Of a stretch of 41,916 bases of DNA, positions 26,167 through 35,325 are shown piece after piece. Position 1 is the stretch's first letter. Every line of letters starts with the position of its first letter. The DNA lies in contig JASJAN010000047.1 of assembly GCA_030066985.1 (NCBI GenBank), forward strand, positions 1-41,916, given 5' to 3'. This DNA comes from Desulfobacterales bacterium. GTDB taxonomy: Bacteria; Desulfobacterota; Desulfobacteria; Desulfobacterales; JAHEIW01. Below the pieces are notes generated by a model. The model saw only the letters and a program-made list of their open reading frames with translations. It did not search any database and had not been told where the DNA came from. The position numbers and the translations under genes are program-made.

Positions 26167-28992
26167 ATGCTAACTGACAATTACCGCCAATTTTACACTG
26201 ATCTGCGCGCCTTTATTCCCGACCGGCGGCTGTTCACCGATCCACTGCGCACGCTGACCTACGGCACAGACGCCAGTTTTTACCGCCTGATACCCAAAAT
26301 TGTTATCAAAGCCAATAGCGAGGCTGAAGTATCCCGTATTCTGCACACGGCTGATCAACACGGCATTCCGTTGACCTTTCGGGCTGCCGGCACCAGTCTT
26401 TCGGGTCAGGCGGTCACCGATTCTGTTTTAGTGCTCTGCGGCGGCAACTGGAACAGCTATGAGATCCTGGACAACGGCAGGCGCATCCGTCTGCAGCCCG
26501 GTGTCATCGGGGGGCACGCCAATCGCTATTTGGCGCCTTTCAGCCGCAAAATCGGCCCCGATCCAGCATCGATCAATTCCGCTATGATCGGCGGCATTGC
26601 CGCCAACAACGCCAGTGGCATGTGCTGCGGTGTGGCCCAGAACAGCTACCAAACCATTCACAGCATGCGGATTCTGTTTCATGATGGAACACTGCTGGAT
26701 ACGGCTGATGAAAAAAGCCGCGCCAATTTCAAACAAAAGCATCCGGCGCTGATAGACAGCATCTTACAACTGGCTGAGAAAGCACGCAGCAATGCCGCGC
26801 TAGCAGACCGCATCCGCCAAAAGTTTAAAATTAAAAACACCACCGGCTACAGCCTAAATTCGCTGGTTGATTTTAATGACCCTTTTGACATCATGTTGCA
26901 TCTGATGATTGGATCCGAAGGCAGCTTGGGATTTATATCCGAAGTCACCTACGATACGGTTGTCGAGCACCCCAATAAGGCCAGTGCCTTAATGATTTTT
27001 CCGGATATTGCCAATGCCTGCAGTGCCGCCGCCATACTAAAGGAAGGCCCGGTGGATGCCGCCGAGATCATGGATCGGGCCGCATTGCGATCGATCCAGG
27101 ACAAAGCGGGCATGCCGGCGTATATCAAGTCTTTCTCAGCGGAAACCACTGCCTTATTGGTGGAAACACGGGCGCACGCAAACGATGAATTGCAGCACAA
27201 CATCGAAACCGTCAAGCGTTCGTTGGCAGAACTTCCCACCGAGCGTCCAATTGAATTTACCGATAAGGTCTCTGAATACACCCAGCTGTGGAATATACGC
27301 AAGGGCCTGTTTCCGGCTGTGGGGGCGGTGCGGGAAATCGGGACCAGTGTGATTATCGAAGATGTCGCCTTTCCGATTGACCGCCTCGCCGATGCCACCT
27401 TAGAGCTACAGGACCTGATGGCCGCATACCATTATGATGAAGCCATCATTTTCGGTCATGCCCGCGAAGGCAACCTGCATTTTGTATTTACCCAGGATTT
27501 TGCTACTCAAAAAGAAGTGGATCGCTATTATCGTTTTATGGACGATGTTTGCCGCATGGTGGTTGAAAAATATGACGGTTCACTGAAAGCGGAGCACGGT
27601 ACCGGTCGCAATATGGCACCCTACGTCGAAATGGAATGGGGAGCCGAGGCTTACGGGTTAATGCAACAAATCAAAAACATCTTTGATCCCAAAAATCTGT
27701 TGAATCCCGGTGTGATCATCAACACCAACCCCAATGTGCATGTGGAGAATCTGAAACCGCTGCCACCCACCAATCCCATCGTCGATCGCTGCACAGAATG
27801 CGGTTTCTGTGAGGCGTATTGCCCATCGCGGGATCTGACGCTCACCCCGCGGCAACGCATTGTGGCCCAACGAGAAATCTCACGTCTCAACACGACCCGG
27901 GAAAATCCGCAGCGATTGGATCAGTTTTTAAAAAGCTATGATTATCTGGGAGAACAAACCTGCGCGGCGGATGGCATGTGCTCGGTGGGCTGCCCCATCG
28001 ATATCAATACCGGCGAACACACCAAAGAGCTTCGCCACAGCCAGCAGGGACCCACGGCGCATCGCGCAGCAGCATTGATGGCCCGTCATTTCGGGACGGT
28101 TGCCACTGCAGTCCGTCTGGGTCTCAAAATGGTGGATCACGCCCATCATCTACTGGGTACCCGCAGCCTGGAACGCATCACTTCAGGATTGCAGAAGCTG
28201 AGCAACGGCTGGATGCCAGGCTGGAATCCTTATGTGCCCGGCGCTGCCGGAAAAATCCAGTCGTCCAACCCTCAAACCAATGGCTTGCCCCAGGTGGTTT
28301 ACTTTCCAAGCTGTGTCAGTCGAACGATGGGCACCGCCCGTGGAGATCCGGATCAGGAATCGCTGCCATCGGTCACAATGCGATTGCTGAAAAAGGCCGG
28401 TTACGCAATGGTTTTTCCGTCGAACATGCAGCGACTTTGCTGTGGCACGCCGTTTGAAAGCAAAGGGTTTAAGGAGCAGGCGGACATCAAATTAAAAGAA
28501 CTGGAAAACGCCTTGCTGCAGGTATCTGATGACGGACGCATTCCGGTCTTGTGTGATACCAGCCCCTGTCTGTATCGCATGCGCCAGTGTATGGACCCGC
28601 GTATCAAACTTTATGAGCCTTCAGAATTTATTTATGATTTTCTGATGGAGCGTCTGACGTTTACCCCCTTAGATACCACCGTTGCCCTGCATCATACGTG
28701 CAGCAACATGAAAATGGCCTTAGAGCATAAACTGCTGGCCGTTGCGCAGGCTTGTGCTCGCGATGTTGTTGTGCCCGACCTGGTGGGCTGTTGCGGCTTT
28801 GCGGGCGACCGCGGATTTACTCATCCAGAGTTAAATCAATCCGCCCTGCAGGAATTAAAAGCGGCCGTCAATGATCAATGTGCCGCAGGATATTCGACCA
28901 GTCGCACATGTGAAATCGGCTTATCCCAGCACAGCGGATTGTATTATAAGTCGATTGTATATCTGGTGGATCAGTGCACCAGTGCTATCTAA
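26167..28992 (+). CDS. FAD-linked oxidase fused to Fe-S/CCG domains (D-lactate dehydrogenase type)
   Basis: 941 residues. The order is: FAD-binding PCMH-type domain (about 35-180, RAAGTSLSGQA and MIGGIAANNASGMCCG), FAD-linked oxidase C-terminal domain (about 265-515, FGHAREGNLHFVF, EHGTGRN, FDPKNLLNPG), two cluster motifs (Cys542 in CTECGFCEAYCPS and Cys599 in CAADGMCSVGCPI), and a C-terminal pair of CCG motifs (Cys758-759 and Cys875-876). This matches large FAD/4Fe-4S D-lactate or D-2-hydroxyacid dehydrogenases of the YdiJ/Dld-II type. It probably passes electrons from the hydroxyacid to a quinone or other carrier. No Shine-Dalgarno sequence precedes the ATG; the family B palindrome ends 16 nt upstream. 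Confidence 0.92.
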   Translation: MLTDNYRQFYTDLRAFIPDRRLFTDPLRTLTYGTDASFYRLIPKIVIKANSEAEVSRILHTADQHGIPLTFRAAGTSLSGQAVTDSVLVLCGGNWNSYEILDNGRRIRLQPGVIGGHANRYLAPFSRKIGPDPASINSAMIGGIAANNASGMCCGVAQNSYQTIHSMRILFHDGTLLDTADEKSRANFKQKHPALIDSILQLAEKARSNAALADRIRQKFKIKNTTGYSLNSLVDFNDPFDIMLHLMIGSEGSLGFISEVTYDTVVEHPNKASALMIFPDIANACSAAAILKEGPVDAAEIMDRAALRSIQDKAGMPAYIKSFSAETTALLVETRAHANDELQHNIETVKRSLAELPTERPIEFTDKVSEYTQLWNIRKGLFPAVGAVREIGTSVIIEDVAFPIDRLADATLELQDLMAAYHYDEAIIFGHAREGNLHFVFTQDFATQKEVDRYYRFMDDVCRMVVEKYDGSLKAEHGTGRNMAPYVEMEWGAEAYGLMQQIKNIFDPKNLLNPGVIINTNPNVHVENLKPLPPTNPIVDRCTECGFCEAYCPSRDLTLTPRQRIVAQREISRLNTTRENPQRLDQFLKSYDYLGEQTCAADGMCSVGCPIDINTGEHTKELRHSQQGPTAHRAAALMARHFGTVATAVRLGLKMVDHAHHLLGTRSLERITSGLQKLSNGWMPGWNPYVPGAAGKIQSSNPQTNGLPQVVYFPSCVSRTMGTARGDPDQESLPSVTMRLLKKAGYAMVFPSNMQRLCCGTPFESKGFKEQADIKLKELENALLQVSDDGRIPVLCDTSPCLYRMRQCMDPRIKLYEPSEFIYDFLMERLTFTPLDTTVALHHTCSNMKMALEHKLLAVAQACARDVVVPDLVGCCGFAGDRGFTHPELNQSALQELKAAVNDQCAAGYSTSRTCEIGLSQHSGLYYKSIVYLVDQCTSAI

Positions 28993-29037
28993 TAACTGAA
29001 TTTTCGTGCAAAGTTTAGATATTTCGGAGAAATCACC

Positions 29038-30423
29038 ATGGAAGAATTCAACGCCGATCAAATTGCGGCATTGGCTAAAATTGTGTCTGCCGACCGTTTT
29101 TCAAACGGTCAGTCCAACCGCGAACTGCATTTGCATGATATATCCGCCCATCGCGGTCGTCTGCCGGCGGGTATCATTTGGCCGATAACCACGGCAGAAG
29201 TGTCCGATATCCTTGCCTGGGCTTATGATCAGAATGTGCCGGTTACGCCCTGGGGTGCAGGAACCAGCACAGAGGGCAACCCTGTACCGATCCATGGAGG
29301 ACTGGTTATTGACATGACCCAAATGAATAAAGTGCTGGACATTCGCCCCCAGGATTTACAAGTCGATGTTCAACCGGGCGTTTTGCGCAAAGAGCTCAAC
29401 CGAATGGTCGGAGAGCAGGGGTTGTTTTTCCCTCCCGACCCGGGGGCCGATGCCACTATCGGTGGTATGATCGCCAACAATGCCTCGGGCGTTCAAACCG
29501 TCAAATACGGCGCCACCAAAGACTACGTCATGAAACTCACGGTGGTGCTGCCCGACGGCAGCATTATCCACACGGGTTGCAAAGCCCATAAATCTTCTTC
29601 TGGTTATGACTTATCCCGCCTGTTCGTGGGGTCTGAAGGCACCCTGGGGGTTGTAACCGAAGCAACCTTGCGGCTGACCGGCATCCCCAGCCATCATCTT
29701 GCGGCCACCATAACTTTTGGCAAACTGAATGAAGCCTCTCGAGCGGTGGCGGCCATGATCGGTTCTGGATTGGAACCCGCCGCGCTGGAACTACTCCCAC
29801 CCCAGCTGATCAATTTAATGAATCGTGAAAAGAATCTTGGGCTTCCGGAGGCGCCATCGCTGTTTTGTGAATTTCATGGCATCAGTGCAGCCACCCTGCA
29901 GGAAACCGCTGATCTGGCCAAAGAATTGTGCGAGGACTGTGGGGCCACGGGATTTCAGTTTGGCGTCGAGGCCAATGAACGGGCGCGGCTCTGGCGCGCC
30001 CGCCACGAAGCCTGGGAAACCATTCACCGCGCCCACCCGGGCAAAGAAACCCTGATTGTGGATGCCGCCGTGCCCATCTCACAATACCCGGAAATGATTG
30101 TCTTCTCTCAGAAACTGGTTGATGATCACCAGGTTTCCGGTTATGTCTTTGGTCACGCCGGCGATGGAAATTTGCATGTGGTCCTGGTGGGTGATCCGGA
30201 TAACGATAAAGAGTGGTCACTGCTGGAAGAGATCAATGCCCAAATCGTCACCCGCGCGGTGCAACTGGGCGGCACCTGCACCGGCGAGCACGGCATTGGC
30301 ATCGGCAAGCGCAAGTTCATGCAGCTCGAGCATGGTGACAGCTATCAACTCATGCGCCGGATCAAGGATCTGATCGATCCCAAAGGGTTGCTGAATCCGG
30401 GGAAGATCTTTATGGAGCCTTAA
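29038..30423 (+). CDS. GlcD-like FAD-binding 2-hydroxyacid dehydrogenase
   Basis: 461 residues. The FAD-binding PCMH domain (about 40-215) has PWGAGTSTEGNPVPIHGG and GGMIANNASGVQTVKYGAT. The C-terminal FAD-oxidase domain has FGHAGDGNLHVVL, TGEHGIGIGKRKFM and IDPKGLLNPGKIF. It belongs with GlcD of glycolate oxidase and the cytochrome-type D-lactate dehydrogenases. No GlcE or GlcF gene is adjacent, so it may use the Fe-S partner next door or act alone. GGAG lies about 10 nt before the ATG. It starts 45 nt after the large FAD/Fe-S dehydrogenase gene. Confidence 0.92.
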   Translation: MEEFNADQIAALAKIVSADRFSNGQSNRELHLHDISAHRGRLPAGIIWPITTAEVSDILAWAYDQNVPVTPWGAGTSTEGNPVPIHGGLVIDMTQMNKVLDIRPQDLQVDVQPGVLRKELNRMVGEQGLFFPPDPGADATIGGMIANNASGVQTVKYGATKDYVMKLTVVLPDGSIIHTGCKAHKSSSGYDLSRLFVGSEGTLGVVTEATLRLTGIPSHHLAATITFGKLNEASRAVAAMIGSGLEPAALELLPPQLINLMNREKNLGLPEAPSLFCEFHGISAATLQETADLAKELCEDCGATGFQFGVEANERARLWRARHEAWETIHRAHPGKETLIVDAAVPISQYPEMIVFSQKLVDDHQVSGYVFGHAGDGNLHVVLVGDPDNDKEWSLLEEINAQIVTRAVQLGGTCTGEHGIGIGKRKFMQLEHGDSYQLMRRIKDLIDPKGLLNPGKIFMEP

Positions 30424-30618
30424 ACGGCCAAGGCTAAAGTGAGCTTAGTCAAAGATATTTCACTAGCAGGTAAAATGAAACAGGCATAAGGCGCAAGGGT
30501 AGGACTTCGAATCTGAATCGCTTTTAGCGTGTGCCGTGTGCCAGCCGCAAATAGTTATCGTGTGTGTTTAAACCTACTAAAGGCAAATATTTGGAATAAC
30601 AATCAACGGAGGTAATTT

Positions 30619-31494
30619 ATGAAAATAGGATTTATCGGACTGGGAACCATGGGAGTGGGCATGTCGCTTAATCTTCTCAAAGCCGGTCATGAAGTCAGCG
30701 TTCACAACCGTACCCGGGAAAAGGAAGAACATGTTGCCAAACAAGGGGCTCAGCGAGCCGAATCTCCCCGGGAAGCCGCCGAAGGTGCTGAGGTGATCGT
30801 CACGATGGTCAGTGATACCCCCGATGTGGAACAAGTGGTTCTGGGGGATGAAGGGATCATCCATGGCGCCCCGCAAGGCGCAATCGTGATCGATATGTCC
30901 ACCATCAGCCCGACTGCCACTCGTCAGATGGCGGAGGCACTGGGCACAAAAGGGATCAAAATGCTGGATGCCCCGGTTTCCGGTGGGCCGGAAGGGGCCA
31001 ACAACGGCACTTTGGCCATAATGGTGGGTGGCGATTCGGATGCTTTTGAAAAAGCCTTACCCATTTTGGAAATCATGGGCAAAACCGTCACGCATGTGGG
31101 GCCCATCGGTGCCGGGCAAATAACCAAAGCCATTAATCAAATTATGATTGCCGGCACTTATTTGTCGGTTGCCGAAGGATTAACCCTGGGCATGAAAGCC
31201 GGGCTGGATATGGAAAAAGTGATTGCGGCTATCAGTGGCGGTGCAGCCAGCTCGTGGGTTTTACACAACCGGGGTATCAATGTGGTCAAAAACGAGTACC
31301 CGCTGGGCTTCCGCGTCAAACTGCACCACAAAGATCTGGGAATCGCACTGCAAACAGCGCGGGAATTGGAAGTAACACTTCCAGCCACCGCCCTGGTCGA
31401 ACAAATCGAAAATGGTCTGATTGCCAGCGGCCACGCGGACGACGATGTATCTGCTATCGGTCGTGCAATTCGAAAGCAATCCGGACTGGAATAA
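30619..31494 (+). CDS. 2-hydroxy-3-oxopropionate reductase/3-hydroxyisobutyrate dehydrogenase family protein
   Basis: 291 residues. The dinucleotide loop is GFIGLGTMGVGM (4-15), and Asn30-Arg31-Thr32 at the end of strand 2 favours NADP(H). The substrate motif DAPVSGGPEGANNGTL surrounds Ser121-Gly-Gly, and catalytic Lys170 lies in GAGQITKAINQ. These are the features of GarR/GlxR and MmsB-type beta-hydroxyacid dehydrogenases. Beside a GlcD-like oxidase, reduction of tartronate semialdehyde is attractive, but no glyoxylate carboligase is in the window and 3-hydroxyisobutyrate is equally possible. A strong GGAGG ribosome binding site precedes the ATG. The 195-nt gap before it shows no recognised feature. 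Confidence 0.9.
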   Translation: MKIGFIGLGTMGVGMSLNLLKAGHEVSVHNRTREKEEHVAKQGAQRAESPREAAEGAEVIVTMVSDTPDVEQVVLGDEGIIHGAPQGAIVIDMSTISPTATRQMAEALGTKGIKMLDAPVSGGPEGANNGTLAIMVGGDSDAFEKALPILEIMGKTVTHVGPIGAGQITKAINQIMIAGTYLSVAEGLTLGMKAGLDMEKVIAAISGGAASSWVLHNRGINVVKNEYPLGFRVKLHHKDLGIALQTARELEVTLPATALVEQIENGLIASGHADDDVSAIGRAIRKQSGLE

Positions 31495-31608
31495 GCCTTA
31501 TGGGTGATCCGTTATCAGTGAACTGAATTTGAAATGGCTGTAATTCGAACTTATGATTGACATTGGTTTTTGATGTACTCGTGATCGCAGTGCCCTACAG
31601 GAGAAGCA

Positions 31609-32109
31609 ATGATACCAGAAATAAATAAAATTTTATACACTACCGATCTTTCTGAAAATGCACGCTATGCCTTCAGCTATGCCGCTAGCCTGGCCAACCG
31701 ATATGATGCCGGTATCACCATCCTGCATGTTTTAGAGGATATTTCGCCCACCACCGATAATTTGGTAGTCGGCATTATCGGTCAGGAAAAGTGGGAGGAG
31801 CTCCGGGGCAACAATGAGAAAGAGGTGTTGACTAATCTCAAAAAGCGACTGACATCGTTTTGCGAAAATGTGCAGGCCGAGCTGCCCTCATGCCCGTTTA
31901 TTACAGACAAAATTAAGGTCACCATTGGCAAGCCGGTGGAAGAAATATTGCAAGAGGTTGAAAATAATGAATATGATATGGTCGTAATGGGCGCTCATGG
32001 CCACAGTTTTCTGGCCGATGCCGTCATGGGCAGTGTTTCGCGCCGGGTGGTCAGGCGCTGCAAGAAGCCGGTCCTGGTCGTCCGATTACCGGAAAATGGC
32101 GAGGACTAA
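31609..32109 (+). CDS. Universal stress protein (UspA family)
   Basis: 166 residues, one Usp domain. It begins MIPEINKILYTTDLSENARY and ends with the nucleotide-binding motif GAHGHSFLADAVMGSVSRR. AGGAGAAG lies just before the ATG. It is a paralogue of the protein at 22303-22827. It closes the lactate/hydroxyacid oxidation cluster on the plus strand and converges with the acyl-CoA ligase gene. Confidence 0.93.
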   Translation: MIPEINKILYTTDLSENARYAFSYAASLANRYDAGITILHVLEDISPTTDNLVVGIIGQEKWEELRGNNEKEVLTNLKKRLTSFCENVQAELPSCPFITDKIKVTIGKPVEEILQEVENNEYDMVVMGAHGHSFLADAVMGSVSRRVVRRCKKPVLVVRLPENGED

Positions 32110-32134
32110 TTTTTTGCAATAATGTTTCGCTTGA

Positions 32135-32269
32135 GTTGGGACACTGATTTACACAGATTATCACAGATAAAAAACAATATGTGATTTTCCACCTGAATTG
32201 AAAGCGTGTTGATTTCCTTATTATCTGTGAACATCTGCGTGTATCTGTGTCCTATTTTATATTCCCAAC
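32135..32269. repeat. 135-bp palindromic element, family C
   Basis: Terminal GTTGGGA (32135-32141) and TCCCAAC (32263-32269) enclose arms of CACAGAT words: GACACTGATTTACACAGAT and TATCACAGATAA on the left, TTATCTGTGAACATCTGC and GTATCTGTGTCC on the right. It lies between two convergent genes and ends 2 nt before the stop of the ligase gene. It could act as a two-way transcription barrier. Confidence 0.85.
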
Positions 32270-32271
32270 GT

Positions 32272-33909
32272 CTACCGCTTCGCTTTTCTTTTGACCTCCA
32301 AGGCCTTTAAATCCTTGCGCATAATTTTGCCGGTGGCGGTCATCGGCAGCTCATCGACAAATTCTATCTCCCGCGGGTACTCATGGGCTGCCAAACGAAC
32401 CTTAACAAAGTCTTTAATACCGGCGGCGAGATCATCATCGGCAGCAACTTCGGGCTTGAGAACAATAAAGGCTTTGACAATCTCGGTGCGCACCTCATCC
32501 GGGCTGCCAACAACGGCGACCATCCCCACATCCGGATGCTTCATTATACAGTCTTCGATCTCAGCCGGACCAATGCGATATCCCGCACTGGTGATCACAT
32601 CGTCCTTGCGGCCCACAAACCAAAAATATCCTGCTTCGTCCTGTTTGGCCAAATCCCCCGTCAGGCACCAATCCCCCACAAATTTATCCGCCGTGGCCTG
32701 CGGATTTTTCCAGTATTCTAGAAACATAACCGGATCGGGTCGGCGAACAGCCACCTCACCGGCCTCGCCAGGCGGTACCGGCCGGCCTTCACCATCCACC
32801 ACCGCCAAAGTGTGCCCCGGAACGGCCCTGCCCATCGAACCGGGCAGATTTTGCATGATGGCCGCGCAGTTGCCTACGATCAAATTGGCTTCGGTTTGGC
32901 CGTAAAATTCATTGATGGTCAAATCGAAAACCTCGCGGCCCCATTCCAGCAGCTCTTCGCCCAATGTTTCGCCCCCGCTGCCGATACTGCGCATATTTAA
33001 GGTATATTGATTACGCGGGTTTTTGACCTGGCGCATCAGCTTCAGCGCCGTGGGGGGCATGAAAGCGTTGCGGATGTTGTATTTGGCAATCAGATGAAAG
33101 GCTTCTTCCGGGTCGAATTTTTTAGCACGGTGCGCCAGCACGGGGATGCCATGGTGCCAGCTGGGAAAGAGCACATCGATCAACCCGCCAATCCAGGCCC
33201 AATCCGCCGGGGTCCAGAAAAAATCGTTTTCCTGCGGGAAAAAATTGTGCGGAAACTCCACTCCCGGTAAATGGCCCAACAGCACCCGGTGCGCATGCAA
33301 GGCCCCTTTGGGCGGGCCGGTCGTGCCCGATGTATAAATGATTAAGGCCGGATCATCGGCCCGGGTTTTAACCGGCGTAAAATCGGTGGATCCTTTTTCA
33401 ATTAGTTTTGCGAAATCCTGCACCTGATCCTGTTTTTCACCGCGGGTGACGATGATCACCTCCAGATCCGGCAACTGGTCCCGAATCTCTATAATCTTGG
33501 GCAGGTTGGCACTGTCGGTGACAACGCCTTTGGCTGCGCTGTTGGCCAGACGATAGGCCAGGGCATCGGTGCCGAACAGGGTGAACATGGGGATGGCAAC
33601 AGCGCCGATTTTGTAGGCGGCAATATGGCTGATGGCCGTTTCCGGGCATTGGGGCAGCAGGATGCCGAAGCGATCTCCCTGCTTTATACCGCTGACCAGC
33701 AGACCATTTGCCAGCTGGTTGGATAGACGCTTTAAATCGGCAAACGTATATTTTTCAACCTGGCCGTTTTCATTTTCATAAACCAGTGCCAGACGGTTGC
33801 GCTGGTCGGCCCAGCGATCACAAATGTCCACACCGATATTGTAATACTCGGGAATTTCCCAACGGAAAGTATCAAATACGTCAGCATAAGTTTTGCCGGG
33901 CTTTAACAC
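32272..33909 (-). CDS. AMP-forming acyl-CoA synthetase (medium-chain/acetyl-CoA synthetase-like)
   Basis: 545 residues from a GTG at 33907-33909, chosen because AGGAG lies 8 nt upstream and homologous sequence begins at KPGKTYADVFDTFRW; the longer frame from 33981 would overlap the preceding gene. Motifs are IIYTSGTTGPPKGALHAH, FYGQTEANLIV, CLTGDLAKQDEAGYFWFVGR and the catalytic lysine in TATGKIMRKDLK. The sequence PEYYNIGVDICDRWA and the domain spacing resemble AcsM/medium-chain or aryl-CoA synthetases. It follows the LivK-like gene at a distance of 78 nt, so the ligand bound by that protein, or by the TRAP system, may be the acid it activates. Confidence 0.9.
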   Translation of the reverse strand: MLKPGKTYADVFDTFRWEIPEYYNIGVDICDRWADQRNRLALVYENENGQVEKYTFADLKRLSNQLANGLLVSGIKQGDRFGILLPQCPETAISHIAAYKIGAVAIPMFTLFGTDALAYRLANSAAKGVVTDSANLPKIIEIRDQLPDLEVIIVTRGEKQDQVQDFAKLIEKGSTDFTPVKTRADDPALIIYTSGTTGPPKGALHAHRVLLGHLPGVEFPHNFFPQENDFFWTPADWAWIGGLIDVLFPSWHHGIPVLAHRAKKFDPEEAFHLIAKYNIRNAFMPPTALKLMRQVKNPRNQYTLNMRSIGSGGETLGEELLEWGREVFDLTINEFYGQTEANLIVGNCAAIMQNLPGSMGRAVPGHTLAVVDGEGRPVPPGEAGEVAVRRPDPVMFLEYWKNPQATADKFVGDWCLTGDLAKQDEAGYFWFVGRKDDVITSAGYRIGPAEIEDCIMKHPDVGMVAVVGSPDEVRTEIVKAFIVLKPEVAADDDLAAGIKDFVKVRLAAHEYPREIEFVDELPMTATGKIMRKDLKALEVKRKAKR

Positions 33910-33987
33910 GGTGATTTCTCCTATTGCGACCTGAATAAGAAAAGACCACGTCGTGAATAACGCAGCCATTTCGAAAGACACGGATTT

Positions 33988-35226
33988 TTACTGTTTTCTA
34001 GCAGCCTTTATTTCGGCCTCGGGTCGCCAGTTTTCGGGTGCTTTTAGTTCCAGCAGCTCGTGATAGATGGGGAAGGGATAGTTAGGATCATCGGCCACCC
34101 GCCCGAAGTAAGTTGAACAGCTTAACTGATTGTCAATCTTGCGGAAAAAAAGCTTTCCGCGGGTGGTATCAATGGTCATTCCCTTCATGGCATCTTTGAC
34201 CTTTTCGATATCGATGCTGCCTGCTTTATCAACACCCTGTTTGAGGGCATGAACGCCGTCATAGGCCATCACTACCCAATCGCTGGGATAGGTGCCAAAC
34301 TTGGCCTTATAGGTATCCACCAATTTGGCCATCATAGGGATATCCAGGTGGGCGAAAAATGGCGCCCGGGTTCTACCATATTGGTCTCTGCGAATGCTTC
34401 TGGCTTGCGATTTCAATTCGGTCAGGCTAATTAGACCACCCGGATATTCGACTTGCTTGAATAATCGATAGTCTCTAGCATCTCTCATCCAGAAGGCATT
34501 GTCCGTCCCGGCAATGGATCCAAGGACAAAATCAGGCTTTTGGGCCAGAATATCAACTATAAAGGAATTAAACCGTGACTGACCCAGTCTTGGCCAGTAA
34601 GTGCTGACCAATTCTAGATTTGGTGCGATCTGTCTTAAAAGATCGACCTGCACCTCTTGACTGGAACGGCCCCAGGCATAGTCGGAAGCAACGGTCACAA
34701 ACTTTTTCCAATTATTCTTTTTGGCCAAATTGGCAACGCCGACAACAACTGCCTTTGACAACATATATGTATTGGGGACAACCGAATAGGTATAGGGGCT
34801 GGGGTCAATTTTGGTGATATTTTCAGAGTTACTGATCGTTGCAATGTGCAACACTCTGTTTTTACGGCATATGGGTTTGATGGCCAATGCCGTCGCACTG
34901 GAATAGGTTGCGATAATCGTTTGAACCTTATCGGTTTGAATCAGATTTTCGACCACCTGTCTGGCGACGTCCGGTTTGGTCTGGGTATCTCTGATAAAAA
35001 GTCTAATCCGATGCGCTCCCAGAAGTCCGCCCAATGCATTGATCTCATTGACGGCGATTTCGATGCCTTCTACTGCCTCCTTTGAATAAGGAGCGCCGGT
35101 TCCGGAAAGGCCCAGAGCAACGCCGAGATGGAAAGCTTCGCCGGCAAAAGCGCTGTTGCAGAGCATAACGCCCGGCAAGATGATTAACAAAATGGCAGTT
35201 ATTGCGATGGAAGATTTGGTTTTCAT
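33988..35226 (-). CDS. LivK-like periplasmic binding protein of branched-chain amino acid ABC type (orphan)
   Basis: 412 residues from the ATG at 35226, which has GAGGAGG 6 nt upstream; the ATG five codons earlier lies inside that ribosome binding site. Signal peptide about residues 1-28 (IAITAILLIILPGVMLCNSA, then FAG). The mature protein is a Peripla_BP_6 (type I) fold: LGVALGLSGTGAPYSKEA, IAVNEINALGGLLG and IRLFIRDTQTKPDVARQVVE. No LivHMGF genes are near, so the channel is encoded elsewhere or the protein is a sensor. This family binds branched-chain amino acids, amides and often aromatic acids. It lies between TRAP and acyl-CoA ligase genes. Confidence 0.9.
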   Translation of the reverse strand: MKTKSSIAITAILLIILPGVMLCNSAFAGEAFHLGVALGLSGTGAPYSKEAVEGIEIAVNEINALGGLLGAHRIRLFIRDTQTKPDVARQVVENLIQTDKVQTIIATYSSATALAIKPICRKNRVLHIATISNSENITKIDPSPYTYSVVPNTYMLSKAVVVGVANLAKKNNWKKFVTVASDYAWGRSSQEVQVDLLRQIAPNLELVSTYWPRLGQSRFNSFIVDILAQKPDFVLGSIAGTDNAFWMRDARDYRLFKQVEYPGGLISLTELKSQARSIRRDQYGRTRAPFFAHLDIPMMAKLVDTYKAKFGTYPSDWVVMAYDGVHALKQGVDKAGSIDIEKVKDAMKGMTIDTTRGKLFFRKIDNQLSCSTYFGRVADDPNYPFPIYHELLELKAPENWRPEAEIKAARKQ

Positions 35227-35325
35227 GAGGCGCCTCCTCATCTAAGGTCACGTTGTGAGCAGTGTGCTCTTAAATAATGGTCGGCGACCTTTGGTCTCCC
35301 GGGTATGACTGGGCTGTATTATGGT

